This document shows positions 33,335-40,910 of a stretch of 55,212 bases of DNA, in pieces. How positions within the stretch are numbered: the stretch's first letter is position 1; the number at the start of each line of letters is the position of its first letter. The notes under the pieces are model-generated. The model did not search any database and had not been told where the DNA came from. It saw only the letters and a list, made by a program, of their open reading frames with translations. A program made the translations under genes and the position numbers. Source of the DNA: Candidatus Parcubacteria bacterium (GTDB taxonomy: Bacteria; Patescibacteriota; Patescibacteriia; Patescibacteriales; Patescibacteriaceae); the NCBI GenBank assembly GCA_023459655.1, contig JAEWTE010000040.1:1-55212 (forward strand), written 5' to 3'.

Positions 33335-34693
33335 ATGTCGGAAACTCCGGCTAAAAACCTTAATATTGCTTATTCTGATGAAATCAATTCTTCAGCCACA
33401 CAGCTTGAATTTGTAAAACAGAGTGAGACTGGCCCAGGTAGTGAAGATGGCCAATATATTTATACTATGCCTAGAGCTTTTCGCTTTGGGTCTAAAACCA
33501 ATTCAGGCAATAAAGTTGGCTTATTGGTTATGTTTTTTGGTTTGTTATTATTTATTGCTTTGGTTTATGTTGGTTTTTTAGTTTTAAGTAAGAAGCCAAT
33601 TTTTAATTTTAATCCCGATAACTCAGTTGAATCAGTTTCTCCTACTAATACTATTAGCCCAACTACTACTCCTAGTCCAATTAATCAGGCTGAAGAAGTT
33701 AGTATTGATTTATCTGATCCCGAACAAGCTTATTTGCAATTACGCTTAAAACTTGATCAAGCATTGACTCTTGAAGATTATCTTAATATTTTTATTGCTG
33801 GTGCTAGCCAAGATAAAGCTCATCAATTATATGAGCAGACTATTGGTCTAGAGGCATTATCAGCTAGTCAAAAATCAAGCACGCTTAGTATTAGTAAGAC
33901 TATGTTGATTCCGTTATCATCGGCTGATCAAATTACTAAAGAAATTAATGGTAATCAAGCTACTCTTACTATTACTAAAGCAGATACCAATCGGTCAGCG
34001 ATTGTTAAGCTGTTATTGGAAGATGGTCAGTGGCGATTTGATAATGAGGGTTGGCAAGATAATTTTATTGAACCAGCCACGTCTAGCCCCGCGATTATTG
34101 ATGAACCAATTTTGGACGATAATGATGATTTTATAATCAAAGAATTTTCTTTAGATGTTGATACTGATCAAGACGGTTTAACTGATAAAGAAGAAATTAT
34201 TTTGGGTACTAATCCCAATAGTTCTGATAGTGATAGTGATGGTTATGATGATTTAACGGAGTTACGATCTGGCTATAATCCGGCTGGTAGTGGTAAATTA
34301 GGTGGCAATAAGGGTTTGCGATTGATTAAACATGGTGATTGGTCAATTTTGATGCCAAGCTTGTGGAGTAGTCAATTGGGTCGTGATAATTCAGCTATTT
34401 TTCGAGCTGATGATGGACAATTTATTCAATTGAACATTGCCAACAAACCGGTTAATCAATCATTAATTGACTGGTATCAAGAAATATTTAAAGTTTTTAC
34501 TGAACAAATTCCAGACATTTTAATAATTGATCAACATCAAGCTGTTTTTAGTCCGGATGGTTTAACTTATTATATTACCAAGCCAGAACTTGATTATTTA
34601 ATCAGTTTGACTTATAGTCCGGAGTCTAATAATTTATTGAGTTATAATAATATTTTTCATTTAATGTCAGATAGTCTGACGATTGATAATTAA
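33335..34693 (+). CDS. Single-pass extracellular protein with TSP3-type repeats
   Basis: 452 residues. A cytoplasmic N-terminus of about 60 residues, a membrane helix (VGLLVMFFGLLLFIALVYVGFLVL), a Thr/Pro-rich linker, then a folded region (residues 125-250). Asp-rich calcium-type loops (DVDTDQDGLTDKEE and DSDSDGYDDLTE) with the same GYNPxGxGxL ending as the previous gene follow. The C-terminal 130 residues (WSILMPSLWSSQLGRDNSAIFRADD) form another domain I cannot name. GGAGAG lies about 10 bases before the ATG. It sits 23 bases after its relative and 4 bases before ybeY. Confidence 0.75.
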   Translation: MSETPAKNLNIAYSDEINSSATQLEFVKQSETGPGSEDGQYIYTMPRAFRFGSKTNSGNKVGLLVMFFGLLLFIALVYVGFLVLSKKPIFNFNPDNSVESVSPTNTISPTTTPSPINQAEEVSIDLSDPEQAYLQLRLKLDQALTLEDYLNIFIAGASQDKAHQLYEQTIGLEALSASQKSSTLSISKTMLIPLSSADQITKEINGNQATLTITKADTNRSAIVKLLLEDGQWRFDNEGWQDNFIEPATSSPAIIDEPILDDNDDFIIKEFSLDVDTDQDGLTDKEEIILGTNPNSSDSDSDGYDDLTELRSGYNPAGSGKLGGNKGLRLIKHGDWSILMPSLWSSQLGRDNSAIFRADDGQFIQLNIANKPVNQSLIDWYQEIFKVFTEQIPDILIIDQHQAVFSPDGLTYYITKPELDYLISLTYSPESNNLLSYNNIFHLMSDSLTIDN

Positions 34694-34697
34694 AGTT

Positions 34698-35105
34698 ATG
34701 ATATTTTGTCGTAACCTAACTAGACAATCAGTAGATTTATTAAAATGGCAAAAATTGAGTCAGCTTTTTTTAAATGAACAGGGTGGTCAAGGTGAAGTTA
34801 GTTTGGTGGTGGTTGGTGATCAGCGAATGCGTAATTTAAATCGACAATATCGCCAGCAAGATAAAGTTACCGATGTTTTGTCATTTGTTGCTACCGATTT
34901 TGGGCAATTAGGTGAGGTTATTATTGATTATCAGCAAATTATACGACAAGCCAAGCGTTTTGGTAATTCAGTTTGGCAGGAGTTTATTTTTATAACTACT
35001 CATGGGTTATTGCATTTACTAGGTCATGATGATAATGATCAATTAGGTTGGCAGACCATGGAAAAAATTAGTCAAAATTTTATTGATAATCATCAAATAT
35101 GTTGA
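34698..35105 (+). CDS. ybeY: Endoribonuclease YbeY (rRNA maturation)
   Basis: 135 residues from ATG 34698; an upstream TTG at 34683 overlaps the previous gene and is less likely. QDKVTDVLSF and LGEVIIDYQQI are the family's central blocks. The zinc site reads HGLLHLLGHDD: the first two His are present, but the family's final His (HxxxHxxxxxH spacing) is Asp here, with a spare His two residues earlier. YbeY processes 16S rRNA 3' ends and supports ribosome quality control. It overlaps dgkA by 7 bases, implying coupling. Confidence 0.9.
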   Translation: MIFCRNLTRQSVDLLKWQKLSQLFLNEQGGQGEVSLVVVGDQRMRNLNRQYRQQDKVTDVLSFVATDFGQLGEVIIDYQQIIRQAKRFGNSVWQEFIFITTHGLLHLLGHDDNDQLGWQTMEKISQNFIDNHQIC

Positions 35106-35479
35106 GTCGTCGTCGTTTATGGAAAAGCTTTCGTTATGCTCAGTCTGGTTTAAAGCGAGTTGCTCATGAAGAGCAGAATTTTGCGGTTGAATTATTAATT
35201 GGTTTAATAGCGGTTATTCTGGCCGGTTTATTAAAGTTTGGTCTGGTTGAATGGGCCATTTTGTTATTAACTATCGGTTTTGTATTATTGGCGGAATTGC
35301 TTAATAGTGCCGTGGAAAGAGTTAGTGATTTATTAAAACCACGGTTAGATATTGGTGTCAAAGAGATTAAAGATATTATGGCCGCGGGTGTGTTTGTAAC
35401 CGCTATTATTGCCGTGACAATTGGTTTTTTATTGTTCATTCGGCCATTATTTAATTTTGTTTATCAATATTTTCAATAA
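35099..35479 (+). CDS. dgkA: Diacylglycerol/undecaprenol kinase family protein
   Basis: 126 residues with three membrane helices. It carries the family core ELLNSAVERVSDLL followed by KEIKDIMAAGVFVTAIIA, including the catalytic Glu and the metal-binding residues of prokaryotic DgkA. The N-terminus FRYAQSGLKRVAHEEQNFAVEL is also typical. It phosphorylates diacylglycerol or, in Gram-positive-type organisms, undecaprenol to recycle the cell-wall lipid carrier; which applies here is not resolved. Overlaps the end of ybeY and precedes ftsA by 5 bases. Confidence 0.92.
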   Translation: MLSRRRLWKSFRYAQSGLKRVAHEEQNFAVELLIGLIAVILAGLLKFGLVEWAILLLTIGFVLLAELLNSAVERVSDLLKPRLDIGVKEIKDIMAAGVFVTAIIAVTIGFLLFIRPLFNFVYQYFQ

Positions 35480-35484
35480 AAAAT

Positions 35485-36738
35485 ATGAGAGATCAAGCAT
35501 TAGTTGCCGGTTTAGATATTGGATCAACAGAGATTAGACTGGTGGTCGGTCAGGCTACAGCCGGACAATTGCAGGTTATTGGGGCAGTGGCTGCTCCGGC
35601 CGCCGGTATGAACAAAGGTATTGTTAATAATATTGAAGAGGTTGCCTCTTCGGTAGTAGCTTGTCTGGAAAAATCAGAAAGATTAATCGGTGTTCGAATT
35701 GACAGTGTTTATGTCGGAGTTAGTGCACCTAATTTAAAATGTGAGCGGAGTAAAGGTGTTGTAGCGATTAATCAACTCAATAATGAGATTACTCCAGAAG
35801 ATGTTAATCGAGTTATTGAAGCAGCTCAGGCCCTATCTTTACCAGCCAATTATGAAGTTTTACATGTTATACCAATAAAATATCGAGTTGATAATCAAGA
35901 AGATGTTAAGAATCCCGTGGGCATGTCGGGTATTCGTTTAGAGGTTGAAGTTTTAATAATTCAATCATTGGCTAATCAGATTCGCAATTTAACTAAAGCC
36001 ATTGAACAATCAGGTTTATCGATTATTAGTCCAGTTTTAGCTCCATTGGCCGCGGCTGAGGCAGTGGTCAGTGCTAGATCAAAAGAATTAGGGGTAGCGT
36101 TAGTTAATATTGGTTCATTAACTACTAGTTTGGCGGTGTTTGAAGAAGGTGAGTTATTGCATGCGGCTATTTTACCGATTGGTTCTGATCATATTACGGC
36201 TGATATTGCTATTGGTTTGCGTTGTTCAATTAATTTAGCTGAGAAAATCAAATTAGAATTTGGTCAAGCCAATCCAGATAAAATTGATAAAGATGATGAG
36301 GTAGATATTACTCCGTTAATTTCGCCAGATAATGAAGTTGATGAACCGATGACTGTGCCAATGAAATATCTATCAGGAATTATTGAAGCTCGAGTTGCTG
36401 AAATATTTCATAAAATCGATGCTGAATTAAAAAAAATTAATCGTTCAGGAATGTTGCCAGCCGGAGTAGTTTTATTAGGTGGTGGTGCCAAATTAGCTGG
36501 CTTAACCGATTTGGCTAAAAAGAATTTGCGTTTGCCGGTTTGTTTAGGAGCAAATCGTAATGTTGCGGCAGTAATTGATAAGGTTAATGATTTAAGCTAT
36601 TTAACAGCTTTAGGTTTAGTAGCTTGGGGTGATCATTATGATTTTATAAATGGCGGAGAGGCTAGTGGCCGAATTTTTCAACCTGGTCAAGCAATTAAAA
36701 AAGCTAAAGATTGGTTTGGTTCATTATTTTTAAAATAG
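35485..36738 (+). CDS. ftsA: Cell division protein FtsA
   Basis: 417 residues. Actin-like ATPase with phosphate-1 loop GLDIGSTEIRLVVGQ, the 1C subdomain region (residues about 85-165), phosphate-2 VNIGSLTTSLAVFEEG, and an adenosine motif VVLLGGGAKLAGL. The C-terminus (KKAKDWFGSLFLK) resembles the amphipathic membrane-targeting helix. FtsA anchors FtsZ filaments to the membrane. ftsZ follows after 82 bases with its own promoter. Confidence 0.95.
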   Translation: MRDQALVAGLDIGSTEIRLVVGQATAGQLQVIGAVAAPAAGMNKGIVNNIEEVASSVVACLEKSERLIGVRIDSVYVGVSAPNLKCERSKGVVAINQLNNEITPEDVNRVIEAAQALSLPANYEVLHVIPIKYRVDNQEDVKNPVGMSGIRLEVEVLIIQSLANQIRNLTKAIEQSGLSIISPVLAPLAAAEAVVSARSKELGVALVNIGSLTTSLAVFEEGELLHAAILPIGSDHITADIAIGLRCSINLAEKIKLEFGQANPDKIDKDDEVDITPLISPDNEVDEPMTVPMKYLSGIIEARVAEIFHKIDAELKKINRSGMLPAGVVLLGGGAKLAGLTDLAKKNLRLPVCLGANRNVAAVIDKVNDLSYLTALGLVAWGDHYDFINGGEASGRIFQPGQAIKKAKDWFGSLFLK

Positions 36739-36743
36739 CCAGC

Positions 36744-36772
36744 TTGATTTTTTTGCTTAGATAATCTACAAT
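36744..36772 (+). promoter_or_regulatory. Promoter of ftsZ
   Basis: TTGATT (36744-36749), 17 bases, TACAAT (36767-36772). Leader of about 40 bases to ATG 36821. Allows ftsZ to be expressed above the level of ftsA. Confidence 0.6.
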
Positions 36773-36820
36773 CAAGACAATTATATCTCTTAATTTTATA
36801 GCTTGTTAGCTAATATCTCT

Positions 36821-38023
36821 ATGACAGAAATCAAGCCAGCAGTTGAGGCGCCAGCCAAAATTAAAGTCGTTGGCGTCGGTGGTTCCGGCGGAAACGCCAT
36901 TAATCGGATGATTGAAGGTGGTATCAAGGGTGTCGAATTTATTGTTATTAATACTGACATCCAAGATCTTAACTACAATAAAGCGCCAGTTAAAATTCAT
37001 ATTGGCAAAACTGTTACCAAGGGTTTAGGAGCTGGTATGAATCCCGATCTTGGTCGTGATGCTGCCGCTGAATCTCAAAATGAAATCAGAGATGCTCTTA
37101 AAGGAGCTGATATGGTTTTTGTAACCTGTGGTTTAGGTGGGGGTACTGGGACTGGTGCTTCGCCGGTTGTGGCAGAATTAGCTCATGATTTAGGAGCTTT
37201 AACTATTGCTGTAGTTACTAAACCATTTACTTTTGAAGGAGCTCAACGACGCAAGATTGCTGAGCGTGGTCAAATTGAATTGACTGATAAAGTTGATGCG
37301 GTTATTACTATTCCCAATGATCGTATTTTCCAGGTGATTGAAAAAAAGACTACCATTTTAGAAGCATTTGGTATTGTTGATGATATCTTAAGACAAGGTG
37401 TTCAGGGTATCTCTGAAATAATTAATGTTCCAGCTTTGATTAATGTTGATTTTGCTGATGTTAAATCAATCATGATGAATGCTGGCAGTGCTTTGATGGG
37501 GATTGGTCAGGCTAGTGGTGAGAATCGAGCCATTGAAGCAGCCAAAGCCGCCATTAATTCACCGCTATTAGAAATGTCAATTGACGGGGCTAAAGGTGTG
37601 CTATTTACTATTACTGGTGGACCGAGCTTAGCTTTAGATGAAATTCATGAGGCGGCTAAGATTATTACTAATTCAGTTGATGAAGAGGCTAGAATAATTT
37701 TTGGTACTTCAGTTGATAATAATTTTAAAGATGAAGTTCGAGTTACTGTAATTGCGACCGGCTTTGATGGTCAGATTGGATCCGATAGTCAATCTAATAG
37801 TAAGAACTACGATCATTTTTATAAACCAACTACCTTTGTTGAAAAAAATCAGCCAGATGATGAGGGTGAAGAAGTTAAAGAAAATCGTAAAGGTTTAATG
37901 TCGGCCTTAAAGAAAGCTCAATCAGAACCAGCTCGACCGATTGTACCAGCCAGCTCGATGCCTGAAAATGAAGATGAAGATGATTTAAGTATTCCAACTT
38001 TTTTGCGAAAAAAATTGATGTAA
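36821..38023 (+). CDS. ftsZ: Cell division protein FtsZ
   Basis: 400 residues from ATG 36821 (an in-frame TTG lies 18 bases upstream). Tubulin-like GTPase: VGGSGGNAINRM, the tubulin signature GGGTGTGASP, VTKPFTFEG and TIPNDRIF, T7 loop NVDFADVKSIM. A charged linker leads to the C-terminal peptide DLSIPTFLRKKLM, the contact site for FtsA. It forms the division ring. A terminator follows, separating it from the nrd operon. Confidence 0.97.
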   Translation: MTEIKPAVEAPAKIKVVGVGGSGGNAINRMIEGGIKGVEFIVINTDIQDLNYNKAPVKIHIGKTVTKGLGAGMNPDLGRDAAAESQNEIRDALKGADMVFVTCGLGGGTGTGASPVVAELAHDLGALTIAVVTKPFTFEGAQRRKIAERGQIELTDKVDAVITIPNDRIFQVIEKKTTILEAFGIVDDILRQGVQGISEIINVPALINVDFADVKSIMMNAGSALMGIGQASGENRAIEAAKAAINSPLLEMSIDGAKGVLFTITGGPSLALDEIHEAAKIITNSVDEEARIIFGTSVDNNFKDEVRVTVIATGFDGQIGSDSQSNSKNYDHFYKPTTFVEKNQPDDEGEEVKENRKGLMSALKKAQSEPARPIVPASSMPENEDEDDLSIPTFLRKKLM

Positions 38024-38043
38024 AACGAATAAAATTTTTATAC

Positions 38044-38080
38044 AAAAAAATGTCACCTTTTTATAGGGTGGCATTTTTTA
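38044..38080 (+). terminator. Intrinsic terminator of ftsZ
   Basis: AATGTCACC pairs with GGTGGCATT (one G-U pair), preceded by an A-run and followed by TTTTTT. Confidence 0.85.
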
Positions 38081-38106
38081 TTATTTTTTAGCCTATTTTT
38101 TAGCCC

Positions 38107-38134
38107 TTGTTCACTTTTTTAAAAGTGCTATAAT
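38107..38134 (+). promoter_or_regulatory. Promoter of the nrdR-nrdD-nrdG operon
   Basis: TTGTTC (38107-38112), 16 bases, TATAAT (38129-38134) preceded by TGC. The spacer contains a perfect inverted repeat CACTTTT-TT-AAAAGTG (38112-38127). Transcription would start near 38141, just upstream of the NrdR boxes. Confidence 0.65.
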
Positions 38135-38146
38135 TAAGTCATCAGA

Positions 38147-38195
38147 TAACTACATTTTGTGGATAAGCAATTAGTTTTAACACAATATGTAGTTT
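38147..38195 (+). promoter_or_regulatory. Two tandem NrdR boxes
   Basis: Box 1 core CTACATTTTG (38150-38159) matches the CwAtATaTwG core at 8 of 10 positions. Box 2 core CAATATGTAG (38183-38192), with ACA before it, matches at 9 of 10. The cores are 33 bases apart, about three helical turns, as expected for cooperative NrdR binding. They lie between promoter and nrdR, so NrdR would repress its own operon. Confidence 0.75.
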
Positions 38196-38207
38196 TAGCC
38201 AAAAATT

Positions 38208-38663
38208 ATGAAATGTCCGATTTGTTATCATTCTGAGACCAAGGTGGTGGACTCGCGAGTCGCTAGTGACGGCTTGTCGATTCGCCGCCGCCGCGAATGT
38301 TTAAAATGCAGTTTTCGTTTTTCTACTTATGAAGAAACAGAAATTCTGGACTTATTAATAGCTAAACGCAATGGTCATAAGGAGGCGTATAGTCGAGATA
38401 AAATGATTTGTGGCTTGCGCAAAGCTACTGAGAAGCGACCGATTAACAGTGATCAATTTAAGCGGCTAGTCAATTTAATTGAGCGAGATATTCAGGCCAA
38501 GCGTCAAAGTGAAATTGATAGTCAAGATATTGGTCGGATTGTTATGCGTCACTTAAAAAAAATCGACAAAGTTGCTTACATTCGTTTTGCTAGTGTTTAT
38601 TCTGATTTCGAGTTGCAAGATTTAAGTCAAGAATTAAACCGGCTACTTAAATTAAAAAATTAA
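38208..38663 (+). CDS. nrdR: Transcriptional repressor NrdR
   Basis: 151 residues, standard length. N-terminal zinc ribbon with Cys3, Cys6, Cys31 and Cys34 and the DNA-contact segment SIRRRRECLKC, then an ATP-cone (KRNGHKEAYSRDKMICGLRKA...AYIRFASVY). It senses ATP/dATP and represses ribonucleotide reductase genes. Tandem target boxes stand directly upstream, and the regulated enzyme follows after 12 bases, so this is a self-regulated class III nrd operon. Confidence 0.96.
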   Translation: MKCPICYHSETKVVDSRVASDGLSIRRRRECLKCSFRFSTYEETEILDLLIAKRNGHKEAYSRDKMICGLRKATEKRPINSDQFKRLVNLIERDIQAKRQSEIDSQDIGRIVMRHLKKIDKVAYIRFASVYSDFELQDLSQELNRLLKLKN

Positions 38664-38675
38664 AACTTAAGTTTT

Positions 38676-40718
38676 ATGAGTCAAGGTATTAGCAAAATTT
38701 GTAAGCGTTCGGGGGAAATAGTTGATTTTGATCAAGTTAAAATTTTTACCGCAATTAATAAGGCAATGATTGCTGCTGGCCAACCAGACGAAGTCAGAGC
38801 TCAAGTTATTGCTGACGAGGTTATTAAATTGATTAATCAAAAATTTCATGCTCGTAGTATTCCAGCGGTTGAAGAAGTTCAAGATACAGTTGAAGAAGCC
38901 TTGATTAATAATCGTTTAATTAAAGTAGCCAAGGGCTATATTTTGTATCGTGATCAACATGCTCGTTTGCGCAATCTTTCTTTGATGATTGATTCAGAAA
39001 AGATCATGGATGATTATTTAAAACAAACTGATTGGCGAGTTAAAGAAAACTCTAATATGAGTTTTAGCTTGCAGGGTTTAAATAATCATCTAGCTTCAAT
39101 TATTTCATCAACTTACTGGTTAAATAAAGTTTATGATGCGCCAATCCGTGATGCTCATCAAAATGGTGATTTTCATTTGCACGATTTACAGATTTTAGCG
39201 GCTTATTGTGCTGGTTGGGATATTAAAGATTTATTATTAAAGGGATTTGGTGGAGTTGGTGGCAAGGTTGAATCCAAACCACCAAAGCATTTTAGAACCG
39301 CTCTAGGGCAGATAACTAATTTCTTTTATACTGTTCAAGGTGAAGTAGCTGGAGCCCAAGCTTTTTCTAGTTTTGATACTTATTTGGCGCCTTTTATCCG
39401 CTATGACAAACTGACCTATGCTGAAGTCAAGCAGGCCATGCAAGAGTTTCTTTATAATGTTAATGTGCCCACTAGAGTTGGTTTTCAAACACCGTTTACC
39501 AATATTACAATGGATTTAAGACCATCTAAATCATTGGGTGAAGAAAATGTTATTATTGGTGGTGAATTGAAGGCGGAGCGATATCAAGATTTTCAACCGG
39601 AAATGGATATGCTTAATATTGCCTTTGCTGAATTAATGATGGAAGGTGATGCCAAGGGGCGAGTATTTTCTTTTCCAATTCCAACCTATAATATTACCAA
39701 AAATTTTGAATGGGATTCGTCGGTGGCTGACAAGATTTTTGAGATGACTCGCAAGTATGGTATTCCCTATTTTTCTAATTTTATTAATTCTGACATGGAT
39801 CCAGATGATGCTAGGTCAATGTGCTGTCGTTTGCGGTTAGATAATCGTGAATTACGCAAGCGTGGCGGTGGTCTATTTGGAGCCAATCCATTAACTGGAT
39901 CAATTGGTGTAGTGACTATTAATTTGCCGCGGATTGGTTATTTGAGCCAAACCAAAGAAGAATTCTTTGAACGATTAGCTAGTTTGATGAGATTGGCACG
40001 AGAGAGCCTGGAGGTTAAACGAGAGATTATTGAAAAATTAACCGAAGGCGGACTCTATCCTTATGCTCGTCATTATTTAGAGGGTATCAAGGAGCGGTTT
40101 GGTGGTTATTGGAATAATCATTTTGGAACTATCGGTTTGGTTGGTATGAATGAAGCCTTGATTAATTTTGCGCCAATTGCTAGCGACATTGCTAGTCCAG
40201 CTGGCCATCAATTTGCTGAAGAAATTCTAGAGTTTATGCGTGAAACCCTGGGTAAATTTCAGGAAGAAACCAATCATTTGTATAATCTAGAAGCGACTCC
40301 AGCTGAAGGTACTTCCCGGCGTTTGGCTCGGCTGGATCGCGATCTTTATCCAAATATTAAGGTGGCCAATAGCTCTAATCCAGAACAAGCTCCATTTTAT
40401 ACCAATTCAACCCAATTACCGGTTAATTTTACTAGTGATATTTTTGAAGCTTTGGAATTACAAGATAGTCTGCAAACCAGATATACTGGTGGCACGGTTT
40501 TACATTTTTTCTTAGGTGAGTCTTTGCCAAGTTCTTCAGCTGTTCGTACATTAGTCCGTAAAATTGCCGAAAATTATCATTTACCATATTTTACGATTAC
40601 CCCAACTTTTTCAGTTTGTCCTAAACATGGCTATATTGCTGGTGAACATCCTTATTGTCCCAAATGTGATGAAGAGATTGGCTATCATCCTGAGCCTGGT
40701 TTGGCTCGAACTATTTAG
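38676..40718 (+). CDS. nrdD: Anaerobic ribonucleotide reductase NrdD, main polypeptide without glycyl-radical tail
   Basis: 680 residues. An N-terminal ATP-cone (about 5-95) precedes the class III catalytic barrel: NGDFHLHDLQILAAYCAGWD, FQTPFTNITMDLRPS, CCRLRLDNRELRKRGGG. The zinc site CPKHGYIAGEHPYCPKC lies near the end. Translation then stops (TAG) at EPGLARTI, where other NrdD proteins continue into the glycyl-radical loop. That loop is encoded separately at 40743 in the same frame after a second in-frame stop (TAA). It reduces ribonucleotides to deoxyribonucleotides without oxygen; activity would require the small tail protein and NrdG. Confidence 0.92.
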   Translation: MSQGISKICKRSGEIVDFDQVKIFTAINKAMIAAGQPDEVRAQVIADEVIKLINQKFHARSIPAVEEVQDTVEEALINNRLIKVAKGYILYRDQHARLRNLSLMIDSEKIMDDYLKQTDWRVKENSNMSFSLQGLNNHLASIISSTYWLNKVYDAPIRDAHQNGDFHLHDLQILAAYCAGWDIKDLLLKGFGGVGGKVESKPPKHFRTALGQITNFFYTVQGEVAGAQAFSSFDTYLAPFIRYDKLTYAEVKQAMQEFLYNVNVPTRVGFQTPFTNITMDLRPSKSLGEENVIIGGELKAERYQDFQPEMDMLNIAFAELMMEGDAKGRVFSFPIPTYNITKNFEWDSSVADKIFEMTRKYGIPYFSNFINSDMDPDDARSMCCRLRLDNRELRKRGGGLFGANPLTGSIGVVTINLPRIGYLSQTKEEFFERLASLMRLARESLEVKREIIEKLTEGGLYPYARHYLEGIKERFGGYWNNHFGTIGLVGMNEALINFAPIASDIASPAGHQFAEEILEFMRETLGKFQEETNHLYNLEATPAEGTSRRLARLDRDLYPNIKVANSSNPEQAPFYTNSTQLPVNFTSDIFEALELQDSLQTRYTGGTVLHFFLGESLPSSSAVRTLVRKIAENYHLPYFTITPTFSVCPKHGYIAGEHPYCPKCDEEIGYHPEPGLARTI

Positions 40719-40742
40719 CTATTAATTATTTAATTTTATTTT

Positions 40743-40901
40743 ATGTCCCCTTTAGAAACCCAACGCACTCCTTGTGAAGTTTATAGCCGCGTAACTGGTT
40801 ATTTACGACCAGTTAAACAATGGAATGATGCTAAGCAAGCTGAATTTGCTAATCGTCAAACCTTTGTAGTTGGTGATGAATCAGCTGGTTGTGATTGTTA
40901 G
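40743..40901 (+). CDS. Separate glycyl-radical subunit of NrdD
   Basis: 52 residues, starting ATGTCC without a Shine-Dalgarno, 24 bases after the nrdD stop and 9 bases before nrdG. The sequence QRTPCEVYSRVTGYLRPVKQ continues as WNDAKQAEFANRQTF, which is the extreme C-terminus of class III NrdD. The radical-bearing glycine is Gly19 in RVTGY. It ends GCDC. By analogy with free-standing glycyl-radical domains such as GrcA/YfiD, it would dock onto the main NrdD chain and be activated by NrdG. Assignment of the motif is secure; assembly with NrdD is inferred. Confidence 0.88.
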   Translation: MSPLETQRTPCEVYSRVTGYLRPVKQWNDAKQAEFANRQTFVVGDESAGCDC

Positions 40902-40910
40902 TCATAGTTC

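Noticed and set aside
38024..38207. A small RNA or tRNA gene in the longest intergenic gap
   Set aside because: The sequence is fully explained by the ftsZ terminator, the nrd promoter and the two NrdR boxes; no tRNA fold was seen here or elsewhere.
40716..40745. The nrdD break as an assembly or sequencing error
   Set aside because: Two separate in-frame stops, an AT-rich non-coding linker and a fresh ATG would all have to be errors; reads should still be checked.
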